From: Diadema setosum
Taxonomy: Eukaryota; Echinodermata; Echinoidea; Diadematoida; Diadematidae
Assembly: GCA_033980235.1 (NCBI GenBank)
Contig: CM067075.1
Location: 36,218,385 to 36,282,384 of the forward strand
Direction: 5' to 3'
DNA: 64,000 bases
Part shown: positions 24,201-35,230 of the stretch, piece after piece
Position numbering within the stretch: the stretch's first letter is position 1
How the letters are laid out: each line of letters begins with the position of its first letter
Program-made: the position numbers and the translations under genes
The notes under the pieces: generated by a model
What the model was told of the DNA's origin: nothing
Database searches by the model: none
The model's input: the letters and a program-made list of their open reading frames with translations, nothing else

Positions 24201-24810
24201 TCCAAGCAGGTCAAGCAAGAGCAGCTCTCCTTCTCATTCACCCAAGAAATGCAGCCGCATTGAGGTCATTCTGACCATGGAGAAGCGAGAGACCACACCA
24301 ACATCACTCCGTGACAACATCACCAACAAAGCACAAGAGGTGGGAAAGAGCCCCAAGACATCATCAAAGGACACTGCCTCTTTGAGGGACAAGCAGCGTG
24401 AAAAGAGGCGACGACGTCACACTGTTGGTGGCAAAGACTTTAAAGACTTTCAGAAGGCAATCACAGAGCACTTCTTTCCCAAGGGAGACTCACAAAAGAT
24501 GAGTGCAGTCGACAGGTTAAAGCCATTTGGGAAAGAGAATGTGAAGTCACCAGCCAAAAAACCACAGGACATCAAGTCATGGCTGGAGACAGAGCGCCAG
24601 CGCAGCACGACGAGCAGCCCAAACCTACTGAGCACTGTGCAGGCTTCCATTGCTAGATTACACCCCATGGAGACAGAGAAGCAACGGAGAGAAAAAGAAC
24701 TGCGACGGAAGAGTACACCCATCCTTGGAACCACTGATTTCAACAATGATACTCAGCCGCACAAACTCTCAAGAATGCCCAGATACTTTGAAATTGAATC
24801 CTACTTATAG
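6117..24810 (+). CDS. ARHGAP21: ARHGAP21/23-type Rho GTPase-activating protein, 3' eight exons (5' incomplete)
   Basis: Joined exons: 6117-6245, 7601-7669, 19365-19533, 20022-20194, 20576-20731, 21209-21422, 22030-22365, 22976-24810. They keep one frame through every junction and give 1026 residues. Residues 1-66 are the C-terminal half of a PH domain (ends near MLAWIKVMQ). About 166-360 is a full RhoGAP domain: arginine finger R205 in GVYRVPGN, K245 and R249 in [11 protein letters not shown]318 in RNLAIVFGP. Residues 416-1026 are Ser/Pro-rich and low complexity, with a basic RRRRHTVGG motif (893-901), SAVDRLKP and a terminal QPHKLS, all recognisable in vertebrate ARHGAP21. Family knowledge: these proteins stimulate GTP hydrolysis on Cdc42/RhoA-type GTPases and are recruited by ARF1 through PH plus a following helix. 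The PDZ domain and start codon are missing, probably left of the window. ARHGAP21 versus ARHGAP23 cannot be separated; an invertebrate is expected to have one pre-duplication copy. Confidence 0.93.
6246..7600. other. Intron between the two PH exons
   Basis: 1355 nt, T-rich, GT..AG. Contains a T run (6817-6834). Nothing else recognised. Confidence 0.8.
7601..7669 (+). CDS. ARHGAP21: RhoGAP gene exon: C-terminal helix of PH domain
   Basis: 23 codons, phase 0 at both ends, acceptor tcctccttag and donor AGC|gtaagt (consensus). It encodes [19 protein letters not shown] with the invariant PH-domain Trp (W53 of the reconstructed protein). The human counterpart reads DRDDMLAWIKTIQ. In vertebrates the next coding segment is the ARF-binding helix; here the next confident exon is 11.7 kb away and does not encode it. 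Confidence 0.92.
7964..8525. mobile_element. Foldback MITE, AAAGGACAAGTTCACC family, copy 1
   Basis: 562 bp, almost wholly palindromic: begins AAAGGACAAGTTCACCTTCA and ends with its complement. Arms of about 230 bp include GCTGGATGAGAAGACTACT and its inverted partner. No coding capacity. The same family occurs at 49410-49972 and 50877-51605. Confidence 0.88.
9791..10001. mobile_element. TACTGTAAAA MITE, copy 1
   Basis: Right end GTTTTACAGTA; left end degenerate (TATTCTAAAAC). CpG-rich interior with repeated TTCGCGAA-like words and AATTAAAATGCACGCGAAC. Reverse orientation of the copy at 32173-32343. Confidence 0.75.
14156..14820. mobile_element. Mutator-like foldback element with 9-bp target duplication
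   Basis: Ends TAACTATACACAGCCCAGTC and its complement; arms of about 290 bp include GCGATCGCATGCGATCGC-type words and CAGGCCATTTTGAATATC. Flanked by the direct repeat GCTTGTGTA at 14147-14155 and 14821-14829. Long arms plus a 9-bp duplication fit Mutator-like elements. The unpaired centre is only about 80 bp and codes for nothing. Confidence 0.88.
19365..19533 (+). CDS. ARHGAP21: RhoGAP gene exon: PH-RhoGAP linker, Ser/Lys-rich
   Basis: 169 nt, phase 0 in and phase 1 out (AAA G|gtaagt). Begins [14 protein letters not shown] and continues with Ser/Pro/Lys-rich sequence including [13 protein letters not shown]. Acceptor is ctctcattgaacag. The linker diverges fast in this family, so assignment rests on phase continuity, codon-like composition and good splice sites more than on similarity. 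Confidence 0.85.
20022..20194 (+). CDS. ARHGAP21: RhoGAP gene exon: linker and start of RhoGAP domain
   Basis: 173 nt, phase 1 in and phase 0 out (AATGAG|gtgagt). The split codon gives E, then [19 protein letters not shown], basic sequence, and [17 protein letters not shown]. The FGV-LD-C motif marks the beginning of the RhoGAP domain (human TFGVRLDDCPPAHTN). Confidence 0.92.
20576..20731 (+). CDS. ARHGAP21: RhoGAP gene exon with catalytic arginine finger
   Basis: 52 codons, phase 0 at both ends, acceptor attgtttgtag and donor GAG|gtaaat. It encodes [19 protein letters not shown] then [10 protein letters not shown]. The Arg in YRVPGN (R205) is the arginine finger that RhoGAPs insert into the GTPase site. 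All surrounding residues typical of an active GAP are present. Confidence 0.95.
21209..21422 (+). CDS. ARHGAP21: RhoGAP gene exon: central RhoGAP helices
   Basis: 214 nt, phase 0 in and phase 1 out (CTC AAA G|gtagca). It encodes [20 protein letters not shown] and later [21 protein letters not shown]245 and R249 match the conserved Lys and Arg of RhoGAP domains. The acceptor tctgttag is followed directly by AGA TGG, so the AG one step downstream (at 21209-21210) is not used; using it would lose the frame. Confidence 0.94.
22030..22365 (+). CDS. ARHGAP21: RhoGAP gene exon: end of RhoGAP domain and acidic linker
   Basis: 336 nt, phase 1 in and phase 1 out (ATG G|gtatga). It encodes [39 protein letters not shown] and [13 protein letters not shown], the last RhoGAP helices; N318 in RNLAIVFGP is the conserved Asn near the nucleotide. 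After the domain comes an acidic run (EEEEEDAED). Confidence 0.94.
22976..24810 (+). CDS. ARHGAP21: RhoGAP gene terminal coding exon, Ser-rich tail and stop
   Basis: 1835 nt; phase 1 in, stop TAG at 24808-24810. The open frame continues 5' to about 22933, but that part is intron because the acceptor (ataaatgcag) is at 22974-22975 and joining there keeps frame with the previous exon. It starts [15 protein letters not shown], then 600 residues of low-complexity Ser/Pro/Lys/Arg sequence with many SP and SxxS sites, a short charged segment around [20 protein letters not shown], the basic RRRRHTVGG motif, [27 protein letters not shown] and a terminal QPHKLS. The last motifs have equivalents at the C-terminus of vertebrate ARHGAP21. 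Confidence 0.93.
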
Positions 24811-24860
24811 AGAAAGAGCCAAGTTGGTGTTTCCTTGGAATTGTGTAATTTATGAACCTT

Positions 24861-24868
24861 TGTACATA
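24861..24868 (+). promoter_or_regulatory. Possible Pumilio-binding element in 3' UTR
   Basis: TGTACATA, a match to TGTANATA, 51 nt after the stop codon. TGTACAT words are frequent throughout this window, so chance occurrence is quite possible. Confidence 0.3.
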
Positions 24869-27800
24869 GCGCCAAAGAAAATCTGTATATTTCAGTATAT
24901 ATCGGATATCTCTTTTTCCCCTCACCCTACAAAAAAATTTGTATTTGAGATTTGGTGTATGTATGATAGAATATCACAGTGTTACTGAGTGATATTGCTT
25001 TTGTCTTCATTGTCTGTAATTTCATGGAACATGTAGTTGTTTCAAGTCATACGGGTCTATGCCATAATTGTAGTAAAAAAAAAAAAGCATGTTGCTTTTA
25101 TTTTTTGTCTTTTTTTGAAATTTTGATGCTGATTTCCAAGAATGTAGGTGGTGAAAGCGTGGTTGATTTGTAACAACTCTAGAGATGTTAATGTGCCATT
25201 GAGCAACATTGGTACAAATTTAGATGGAGCATAACTTATTAGTCATGGCACAGAATGAATATATGAAGTGTCTATTTATTGGTGCTAATGTAAGTCGCCA
25301 GCCAGGCAGATAGTGATAAGAAATTAATTCTTGCAAAATTCACCTTCTGTTAGTTTCTGTCTTCTCGAGAGTGAAACTGGAGAATGCACCTTGTGTCAGG
25401 CATTTACAATATTTGCGTGAAATCTTACAATCATGCAAACATTTGATACGTGTTGTCATCTTTACTGTGGAATGCTCATTTATTTGACATGGCTGTATGC
25501 ATTGAGTATATACATATTTGGAAGGATAAGTTACCCAGAGGATTTGAATGAAATAGTGAATTAGCAAAGACATAACTTAATCTAATCAGTGAATTATAGT
25601 TCAAGATAAGAAAACAAAATTGAGAGAAACACAAGACATTAATTGGCAGTACATCATCCTAACGAAACTACAGATAGAGACCTGATGTATGTGACTATAT
25701 TATGTTGATGAGTTTTGATTTTCTGATACTGATCATTTGACTCTACAAAGGAAGACAGACTTTGATTTCCTTGAAATTCTTTTCAAGTTATTGCAAGGTT
25801 TACATTTTAGTGCATGTCTTTATGACAAGCACACCCTTTCTTAGAAAGTAAAAAAAGAAACAAACTGAAGAGTCTCATGGCTATAAGGCACAATGGTGTA
25901 TCCATTGCAGTTTTTTCCCCAGACATCATATAATGTGGTCTACTGACATGAAAACAAATCAAAGCTTGTGTTTTTTCTTTTATTGTTTTATGCTACAATG
26001 ATTTGCTATTTACAGTAATTTCCCCCTGTAGAAATAAGAAGAAAGAAAAGATGGAGATGCAAAGAATTAATAATTGGGAAATGTTGCACAAGTCATGCAG
26101 CATAGAAGAGACTCAGCTCATAACAAACATGACTTGCTTTGAGCCTCCAACATGTATCACTGCAGAAAAAAATGCTACCTTCCTTTTTGTTTCAGATTTG
26201 CAATCCAAAAGTTTCACAACTTAAACCTCCCAAACCTTTTTCGCAAATGTCACGTTTTCAGGGTGTTACAGCTTTCACTGGTTGGAGAGAGGTGTCTCTG
26301 TATTAGTGTGAGCCACATATGTTTGAGTTTTCTTGTGTTATTTTTAAAAGATTTTTTTTTTTTTTTAAACATGTACTTGTAAATGATGAAATAAGGCTGA
26401 ACAACACTTTGTTAAAAGTGACAAAACAACAAAAATATTGTGTATAATTGTTTTATGGCTCATAAAGAAAGTGACAGATTTTTATTTTGATTCATTCTTT
26501 TTCATGTTTTGTCAGCTGACGGATCAAACTGGATGCTTATTAAAGTCAAATAGTGTAGATATTTGGCCTAGACAGTGCCAAGTACATATAAGGGTTTGCC
26601 ATACCATGTATGTCACATTAAAATCCAGTCTGTATGTAAGACAGTGTGTGCTGAGCATGCCCCATAATGAATCACCAAAGTAATGGTGTGAATGTTCCAG
26701 TTAAATGTTAACGTCCCAAGCAACTTTAGGGTATACATACGTTTTTTGTAGATTTCAGAGGAATGTTTGAAATCCCTATCATGTCTATCATGTATTGGGT
26801 CTATGTTCTCTCGGAAGGTTTTATCAAAAACCTTAGGGGCAGACATCCTTCTCATTGAAACCTCAAAATCTTTTTCAGTATTGTTGGCCTGGTCAGATGA
26901 ATTGATATAGTAGAATGATTTTTATAACATGTATTTTAACCAAGGACTTCCTCCACTCAGTGTTAATGCACAGGCACTACCTTTGGAAATTTTATGTACA
27001 GACATATTGGTAATTAGATAATATCAGAGGTATTGCTGTTTTTCTTCATGAATGGATTGGTTGTTTAAGTGAACTGGGCACTCTATGTTATGAACTTCAT
27101 GGAGGGGATTTTGTTTGTTTTTGTTTTGTTTTGTTTTTTGTTTTTTCTATAGGCTTATTGCCAGAGAAGAGATTGATACATGCTACCAGGTAATGTGATT
27201 TGCCCATTGTGGTTGTATGTTATTTTTATGCACACTTTGTCTTATATGCAGCCAGTGAAATTGTGAAACTGTGGTAAGATAAAAATATAACTTGTATCAC
27301 TCATAACATTGTTGATCCTCAGTTTGAAGAATTTGTGTTCAATGTTTAACTTGTGATGTTCTGTTGGAACTCTTTTTTTTTTTCAATTGCCCCAGGAAGA
27401 ATCCAATTCCATATGTGATGGTGAAATAACATTTGAGAATTGTATATCAAAGAGAACACCTTAGAGTAAAAAAAGAAAAAGGAAAAAAGATCCCATTGAA
27501 TCTCTTCTGATTTCATTGAAGGCATGATAGACTATAACAATGACAAGAAGTGATTCAGACCTTGCCAATTCTTGAGGAGATACATTATTTAACTTACATT
27601 GTCTCATGCCAGTTTTCATTCTTTTTGCCACCTACTTAGCGATCACACAAATTGTATTATTTCAGTAGATGATTATCAGGAAGTCATGTCTCGGAATAAT
27701 TGGTTGAGAACTTGAATTACACTTTCTTACCAAATCTGCAGGTCTGCCATTGTTCTACTTTATAAGCAAGATATTTTGGTCAATTCTGCTCTTATTGTAG

Positions 27801-28485
27801 CTACCACAGACCCTTTCAATTATTACTGATATGAGAATTTACAAATAATTTGCATGATTTTAGATGGTATTGTCTTCCTTACAATTCATTTTTTTTTTTT
27901 TTTTTTTTGCAAACAGAAGACATAAATGATTATAGGAGAATATTCTGCCCTGGTGATAATTTGCCTTGCCAGTAAAACATTGACTACATATAAATGGAAA
28001 TGGACTGGTTTCATAACCTGGATTCTATACTACATCATTGGTTTATGTGAATTTCAGTCATTGTATGAAGTCAAAGGACTAACAGCCATGGATACACACA
28101 AACTACTGAAACAAAGCCAAAGACTGCATCTACTATGATATCTGGCCAATTCATGATAATATACTGTATGTATTGACTCATTATGAAGCATTCATAGATA
28201 CCTGATTGACAAATGATTGAGGAGTCCAAGGTTGACGGGTTGAATCATAAGTTAACCCTTTTAATGCATTTTTTAAATGAATAAATAAAAATGGTTTACA
28301 ATTTAGCATATTAGATCTGTATGACATTTTTGCTTTTAATTAGTAAAATCTTAGGATTTTTTTTTTTTTGTCATATACAATCAAAAGACTGTAAATAGAT
28401 TGTGCAATGTATTTGCTTGTCATCCACGGAGGGACTGCATCGCTAGCCAGCTGTGAAGATGAATACTGATCAAATCGATTGTTTA

Positions 28486-28492
<7 letters not shown>

Positions 28493-28562
<70 letters not shown>
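28493..28562. repeat. GA then GT microsatellite
   Basis: (GA)n with a few substitutions, then (GT)n from about 28530 and a GC-interrupted end. Confidence 0.95.
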
Positions 28563-28568
<6 letters not shown>

Positions 28569-28822
28569 GCGTGAGTGCTATGATGAGGAAAAGTGGTTTG
28601 CTTGGCTTTGGTTGTACCTTTGTCTGGGTTGAAAACACTTGTAATTTTCAGATGTTATGTGAGCTTATGTGCATTGTACACATGTATTAAAGTGGATTTT
28701 AGTGCTTACACAAGAAAGGGTAATCTATAGATGGGTGAATATCAATGAAAAGATATATATATATACATGCATTTTTTGTTTGACCTGCAAGATGCTACTA
28801 CCAAGAGTAGGCACTATATTTT

Positions 28823-28871
<49 letters not shown>

Positions 28872-29542
28872 CAGAACCTGTTATTTCCAACTTTTGTTTT
28901 GTTAGTAAACAAACATATGCTACACTCAACAAGATTGTTTCTTCTACATAGTTGAAATTATTTAGTGGATTATTCATCATCTTGTTGATATTTACTGTTG
29001 AAGGGAATAGGGAAAATAGTAGAACAAAAGTAATAACAATAATCCAAACACTTAAATGATCCCTTTATGATATATGGTGTCAACCTGATAGCCTGTTACT
29101 GGGTTAGCATGTCTTGTTGTGATGGCTTTTCCTTCAGCATTCATAGGGACATTTGTAAGGCATATTGTATTTGTACTGCAAAGAGGCTTTACATCTAAGT
29201 TGGAAGTAAAATTGCATAAACATTTGGAAAAAATATTTTCCTCTGCGGATGAAGATGAAGTATTGTGAAACTTGTGTTATAAAGATGCATGGATTAACAT
29301 AGCAAGACTGGTTGACATGGTCTCTTTACTGCAGAAAAGAAAAGGAAAGATACCCTCTTTTGAGATTTACAATTTTAGCATTCTTATTTTGTATCAAGCA
29401 AATATATTATACCAGCTACTTAGCCATTTTCTTAAGAGATTAAAATGCAAGAGTATTTTAATGTTTATGTTAATTGTTATGTTTTGTATTGTGTTTGTAA
29501 TTTATACAAAGGAAGACATTAGTTTGGTCGACATATTGCTAG

Positions 29543-29548
29543 AATAAA
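29543..29548 (+). terminator. Candidate poly(A) signal AATAAA
   Basis: AATAAA followed by GT-rich sequence about 40 nt downstream (near 29584-29602) and lying just before a mobile element that begins at 29661. Best-looking polyadenylation site after the RhoGAP stop codon. An earlier overlapping pair (28280-28289) is the alternative. Confidence 0.35.
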
Positions 29549-29660
29549 ATATTTTGAACAGAGTCAAAAACTTTGAAATTCCAGTGTGGTTTATGTGTGT
29601 TTCTGTTGATTTTGATATATACATGCTGATTTTCACTGTCACCATGAAACATGGATTTTT

Positions 29661-30734
29661 AGCTCACCTGAGCCAAAGGCTCAAGTGAGCTATTGCGATC
29701 GCCCTTCGTCCGGCGTCTGTCGTGCGTCGTGCGTCGTCCGTCGTGCGTAAACTTTTTACAATTTCATCTTCTTCTTGAAAACCCCAGGACCGATTTTCAT
29801 AAAACTTGGCAGGTAGCATCCCTAGGGGGTTAGGAATTCAATTTGTTAAAATGGGCACCATGCCCCACCCAGGGGGCCCCCAGGGGGCCCAAACCCCCCC
29901 CCCCAAATTAAGGAATCTGTAAAAATCTTGTTCTCTAGAACCAGAAGTGATAGAGCTAAGTTAATACTATGAGTTAGTACATTGATGACTGTAGTTTCAA
30001 GTTTGCTCATGGCAGGATCAGGGGTGCCCTCCTTGGGACCCAGGGGAGGGGGTGGGGAGGGGTTCTAATGGGGCCTAAATTGTACATTTTCATCTTCTTC
30101 TTGAGAACCCCATGACCCATTTTCACCAAACTTGGCAGGTAGCATCCCTAAGGGGTTAGGATCTCAATTTGTTAAAATGGGCACCATGCCCCACCCAGGG
30201 GGCCCCCAGGGGGGCCCAAACCCCCCAAATAAAGGAATCTTTAAAAATCTTCTCTAGAATCAGAAGTTATAGAGCTAAGATAATACTATGAGTGAGTACA
30301 TTAATGACTGTAATTTTGAGTTTGTTCATAGGAGATCCAGGGGTGCCCCTCTTGGGGGCAGGGGTGTGTGTGTGGGGGGGGGGGGGGGGGGGGGGGTGGT
30401 TGGGAAGGTCCAAATGGGGGCCTGAATTGTACATTTTCATCTTCTTCCTGAAAACCTCATGATGGATTTTTGTCAAACCTGGCAGGTAGCATCCCTAGGG
30501 GGTCAGGATCTAAATTTATCAAAATGGGCACCATGCCCCACCCAGAGGGCCCCAGGGGGCCCCAATCCCAAATAATTAAGGAATCTTAAAAAATTTGGGC
30601 CCTTATTGTACATTTTCATCTTCTACTTGAGAATGCCTGGTCAAAGTTTAGTAAAGCTGTGAATAATAGATTAGTGACTGCGTGAAAGGGGAACTTGCGA
30701 TACTCAGGTGAGCGCTAGACCCGCGGGTCTCTTG
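29661..30734. mobile_element. AGCTCACC element with tandem core repeats (helentron-like structure)
   Basis: Left end forms a hairpin (AGCTCACCTGAGCC...GGCTCAAGTGAGCT, 29661-29691) followed by a short GTCGTGC-type repeat. The core is a tandem array whose units start CATCTTCTTCTTG at 29765, 30091, 30438 and (truncated) 30617, each with GGCACCATGCCCCACCCAG and G/C runs. The right end has ACTCAGGTGAGC and a 14-bp palindrome AGACCCGCGGGTCT (30717-30730), then CTTGG and a T run. No coding. Similar elements are widespread in marine invertebrates. Confidence 0.75.
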
Positions 30735-31288
30735 GTTTTTTTTTTTGTTTTGTTTCCCAGTGTGTAGAGAGGCTTGTGAGTGGGCCTGTTGTTATGAATG
30801 TGATGATTATGATGGGGATGGTAGTCGTGGCTTGGGATTAAAGAAATTAAAGAACGAGGACAAGGAGAAGTAGAAATTGTATGATTACAAAGGTATCGCA
30901 ATTGTGATGGCTAATGATAATGCAGTGGCTATGTATAGTGACTGAGGTTTTGTGCTACAGGTGTTTCATATGAGACATTTTTAATCCATGAAAACTTGTT
31001 CTAAAAAGGTATTTAATTGGGGGAGTAACATGAGTGAGGAGTAGGATGAATATAAATTGTCAAATTATCATTGCCTACAGCGACACGTGACCACAACGTG
31101 ATTTTCCATCATACATAACTGTAAAGTGAATAACAAATATTAAATCCTTCAAGAAGCATTAGTCATCTCAACAATCTGCATTTTTCGATTAATTTTTATT
31201 TGAAAGAATTAGAATAAGAAAAATAAAATTCTAGCCATTTGGAGACTATCAACCCTAACTGCCCATATCAATGATATAAAACCACAAG

Positions 31289-31292
<4 letters not shown>

Positions 31293-31334
<42 letters not shown>

Positions 31335-31364
31335 AAAAATTATGCAAAAACTGGAAGCATAATA

Positions 31365-31402
<38 letters not shown>
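31293..31402. repeat. Two CA arrays separated by about 38 bp
   Basis: ACAC arrays 31293-31330 and 31369-31402; unique sequence between them. Confidence 0.95.
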
Positions 31403-31403
<1 letters not shown>

Positions 31404-32172
31404 AGTACACAATTTAATGAAGTGGCAGTAAAGAATGACAAAGAGCAAATTACAAGCATACAGACAGTATTTGATTTGTACTGAAATTTCTGTCATATGA
31501 AATTCATTTCTTGGTTGGATTATACGTGATCATACACCATATCTATAAAGGACAAAACATCAGGTAACAGTAGGCCTACTAGTGGCCATTATGATTACTA
31601 ATAATAGTTTGCTTTGTTTTTGTTTTTTTTCGTTCATGTAAATTAGAATAAGTGCATAGGTGTAATGTAAGTACGGTAGTATGGGGGCGTAGATGTAATC
31701 ATAAAGGGTACTATGATAATATGTCACAATGGCCATCTCTACTGCATTGAACCTGTCTGCAACTACCGTACCTTTCAATAATGATCACATATTGTGAGAA
31801 AAAGTTTGACGGCATTTGAAACAGGAAAGTTTGTGACAAAACTGAACTTATTATTCAGTGGCTGGAAGTATGACTTGAGTTAAGTTTTTTGTGATGCTGC
31901 CATGCAATCATGAGGCAATTACCTATAGGCCTAGTACTAACACTTGAGCAAGCTTTTTTTTTTGTATTTGTTTTTTGGTTTTACTAAATCATACAACAGG
32001 AAAAGGGGAGGCCTGTTCTGGGACATAATGACATGATATTATATTCTTCAGGACAGGGGAACTATTTTTTTTCCTCCTTTGTTCCAGGTGTTGCTGGTGA
32101 GGAGAGTGAAAAAAATGAACAAAAACAATTTACAATGCACTCAGTCACACTAGAATGAACAAGTTAGGAACC

Positions 32173-32343
32173 TACTGTAAAACCAGAAATTTTCGCTTGC
32201 ATTATAGTTTCGTTAATTTCACAAGAGCAAAGATTCGTGAAATTAAAATGCACGCAAAAGTTCTTTTTTCACATTACGTGCATTGATTGCCGATGGCAAT
32301 TTGCAAAAATTTCATGCTGCAAATATTTCTTGTTTTTATAGTA
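32173..32343. mobile_element. TACTGTAAAA MITE, copy 2
   Basis: TACTGTAAAACC at the left, TTTTATAGTA at the right. Interior matches the reverse complement of copy 1 (AATTAAAATGCACGCAAAAG), but many CpG sites have decayed to TG/CA. Confidence 0.78.
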
Positions 32344-33255
32344 CTTTAGTTTTGTCTGATATTGTATGTTTTTTGTTTGTTTTGTTTGTTTTGTTTGTTT
32401 TTTTTTTTAATTTGCTAAACAGTGACATATCTGTCAAAATTCTAATGTCACTACCGGTATCGGTACCTCAAAAGGCTCCATTCGTTTTCATATGAAAATG
32501 TTATGCCATGTTTTGGTAAATCGTTTAACTTTTTTATGTTCCCATTAATGTTGACAGGGGGGGGGGGGGTCCAATATTTATGTGATTTTGTAACATAACA
32601 TACTTTTCTGGAATGATGATGTCATGTCCTCATTTTACTGTCATCTGAAAGAAGAGAACACAGGGCTGGGGGAACTGGGGGACATTTGTTTTAAAGGCGC
32701 ATACTGGTAGTCCCGGTAGTGTAGAGGGCGCTGTTGATGATACTGTCGATCACCGTTAGCATTGATACGAAGATTGTCGAAATTGAGCTGTCATCAAGAG
32801 TAAAGCGCGTAGGTGTTGCTAAGTAACGTTGCCTTTGTTGTCTTCTCTGCGCATAGGGTACGCAGTCTGTAGTAATGCCAGGGTGGGGGGTGCATATGTG
32901 CTTCTTATTATGACATCACAAAATAAGTTTGCTAAAGCTGTCATCCCCCTCAGCCGAATCATGAGCCGAACTGTAATCGGACCACTGACTACAACAGTGG
33001 ATTGGATCGACTTCTTCGGACTCGGGGAAATGGGCCACAGCCTAAGCGCTAAAGAGGAGTCGATTGCGTAGGTTTCCATAGGAAACTTGCGCTGTGCGCC
33101 CGCATACGCATTTGACTAAACCACAGGGACCACATATGTGCCTTTAATTTTTTTATAATACATATGAATACATAGGTTCTAACCACTTGGGGCCCCCACC
33201 CTTTTTTTTTTAATCCCTGGAGTGGCACCAGAATTAAGAATAAGAAAAAGAGGAC

Positions 33256-33326
33256 GAAGAAGAAGAAGAAGAAAGAAAGAGAAGAAGAAGATGAAGAAGA
33301 AGAAGAAGAAAAAAGCATGATTAAAC

Positions 33327-33357
<31 letters not shown>
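33256..33357. repeat. GAA array followed by GT array
   Basis: Purine GAA/GA array 33256-33312 then GT array 33329-33357. Confidence 0.95.
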
Positions 33358-33358
<1 letters not shown>

Positions 33359-35037
33359 GTACGTTGTATTTTGTTTGTTTTGTTTTTGTTTGTTTGTTTG
33401 TTGTTTTTTTTTTGCTTATCAGCTGAAGAAACCCTGAAGTGGCAGCAAAAAGTTGCTCTGAAAAATGTATTTCTGTCAGCAGACTGCAGCTTGACATACG
33501 GGTACAATGTACATTTTTAATTTTTAGTACAGGTAAGCCTACCTTGTGAAGTTGCAGAAGTCGAAGAAAAATGTTTACCCCACCTACGCTTTGTGACCGA
33601 CAAGTCATACCATACCATCGGCCGCCGCGGTGCGTGGGTCGGGTATGAGTAGCCCATCAAATCGGCCCAGATCGCTGTGTACACGAACGGGCAAGTTACG
33701 GGGACGAGTTTGTGCATGCATAATCCTCTGTGTGTAGCCGTATCCGTATACTACAGTACCTGTTTGTCGCATGAGATAGCAGCTGCATGCATTACACAGC
33801 GTGTCAGCTCTCAGCTTCGCACCGCACGTAAACGCTACACCGTCTATCTGTCTCTGTGATGATCATTGCTAGACTGCGAGTATTCTGAGGCTGAGCAGGG
33901 GGTCTGCGTTGCTGCTGCATCTGGGTGATGGACCGAACGTGATGATAAACTGCCGTCAAAATCCATTCAACACAATTATTCTACGAAGGTTTCGAGCTTT
34001 CATCCCGGAAAATCGTCTTTAGTCCAACAGTGCTACAAGTAGGTACTATTTGAAATGTCACCAGCTTATAAAAGAGGAAAGGAGTAGTGCCTAGGTTAGG
34101 GGGTATTAAAAGTAAGTAAACTTAAAGTTCTACAGTAGGCTATTACATTATTACTATTAGGCCTGCCTCTAGATCTATACTTGTACCCTGTTAGTCGACC
34201 AAACGTTTTAAATGCGCCTGTCCATCTCAGTCGTACAACACTCGTCTCAGACTTTGTTAACGTTAGAATGGTGTTGAACTTTATCTTGCCTTGTTCATCG
34301 TAATTGTTTTGAATACCTTTAACGGTTAGGCCTGTTTATTTGAATATAGACATGATGGACCCATTCAGTAACAATAATATTTATGAAGGAATACCCTATA
34401 ATGATAATGATCAACACTTGCGCTTGCGCTGTGTCTGTCACATATCACATCGCATGCATTGTGGACCTAAATTCTCGGTAGGCCTAACTGTTAGAGCCCT
34501 GGCAGTCAGTCCGCAGCACGTATGCTAATGAGCCGATCGGCAAGATTTATTCAGCTAGCACTCTCGTTGACGATCTTTGCGTTCGAAAAGTGTCTCGTCG
34601 TGCGAGATTTTGCGAGAGTTTGACAGGGCTAGCCTATGGTTTTCACAGTGTAGCGACTTGTATGGTTGAGGGGTCACCGTCTAGATATCGCGCACGAAAA
34701 TTTGAAATGCTCTTATAATAGAAGTTATTCCATAATCGTACCTGAATTTCTCAATGAATATCACAAAAATGCAGAAAAATCACGAAAATGCAGAAAAATC
34801 ACCTGCCAGAATCTCCTGATGATACGATGACGGAGTAGTGCGCTGTCGCCGTTTGTATGTCAGACTTTTTTTTATGCGTTCAATTTCTCGGGGTATGTAA
34901 AGATCGCGCAGCTGCCCTCTGTAGTTTCATGCGTGAAAGTGTCTGCCCCTCTGCGGCTGTAACATGCTCCAGCTTTCGTAGAATATTTTTTCACTTGATA
35001 TTAAATTTGTCCCTGTTAAGCAACAGCAGTTTTACCT

Positions 35038-35230
35038 TGTTATTATTATATGTGTTATTATTATTATTATTGTTATTATTATTATCATTATTACTATTAT
35101 CACCACCACCATCATCGATCATCATAATCATCATCATCGTCATTATCATTTTCATTATTATTATTATCACTTCCACCACCATCATCATTTTATCATTCTT
35201 ATTATCATTATTTTTATCATTGATATTTTC
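35038..35230. repeat. Degenerate ATT/ATC microsatellite
   Basis: Mixed ATT, ATC and ACC triplets; associated open frames are low-complexity artefacts. Confidence 0.9.

Larger units (their letters stand above)
24811..29570 (+). other. Probable 3' UTR and flank of the RhoGAP gene
   Basis: No coding exon recognised. The first stretch after the stop holds a TGTACATA octamer (24861-24868), the Pumilio-binding consensus. There is no AATAAA until 28280-28289; another at 29543-29548 is followed within 40 nt by GT-rich sequence. The stretch lacks obvious transposons up to 29.66 kb, compatible with a long 3' UTR (about 3.5 or 4.7 kb), but the true end is not visible. It contains poly-T (27889-27908), GA/GT repeats (28493-28562) and a TTTA repeat (28820-28868). 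Confidence 0.45.

Noticed and set aside
28487..28690. Open frame with Arg-Glu and Cys-Val repeats
   Set aside because: Translation of GA and GT microsatellites. The same applies to 31209-31496, 33049-33608, 35308-35574 and 63059-63384.
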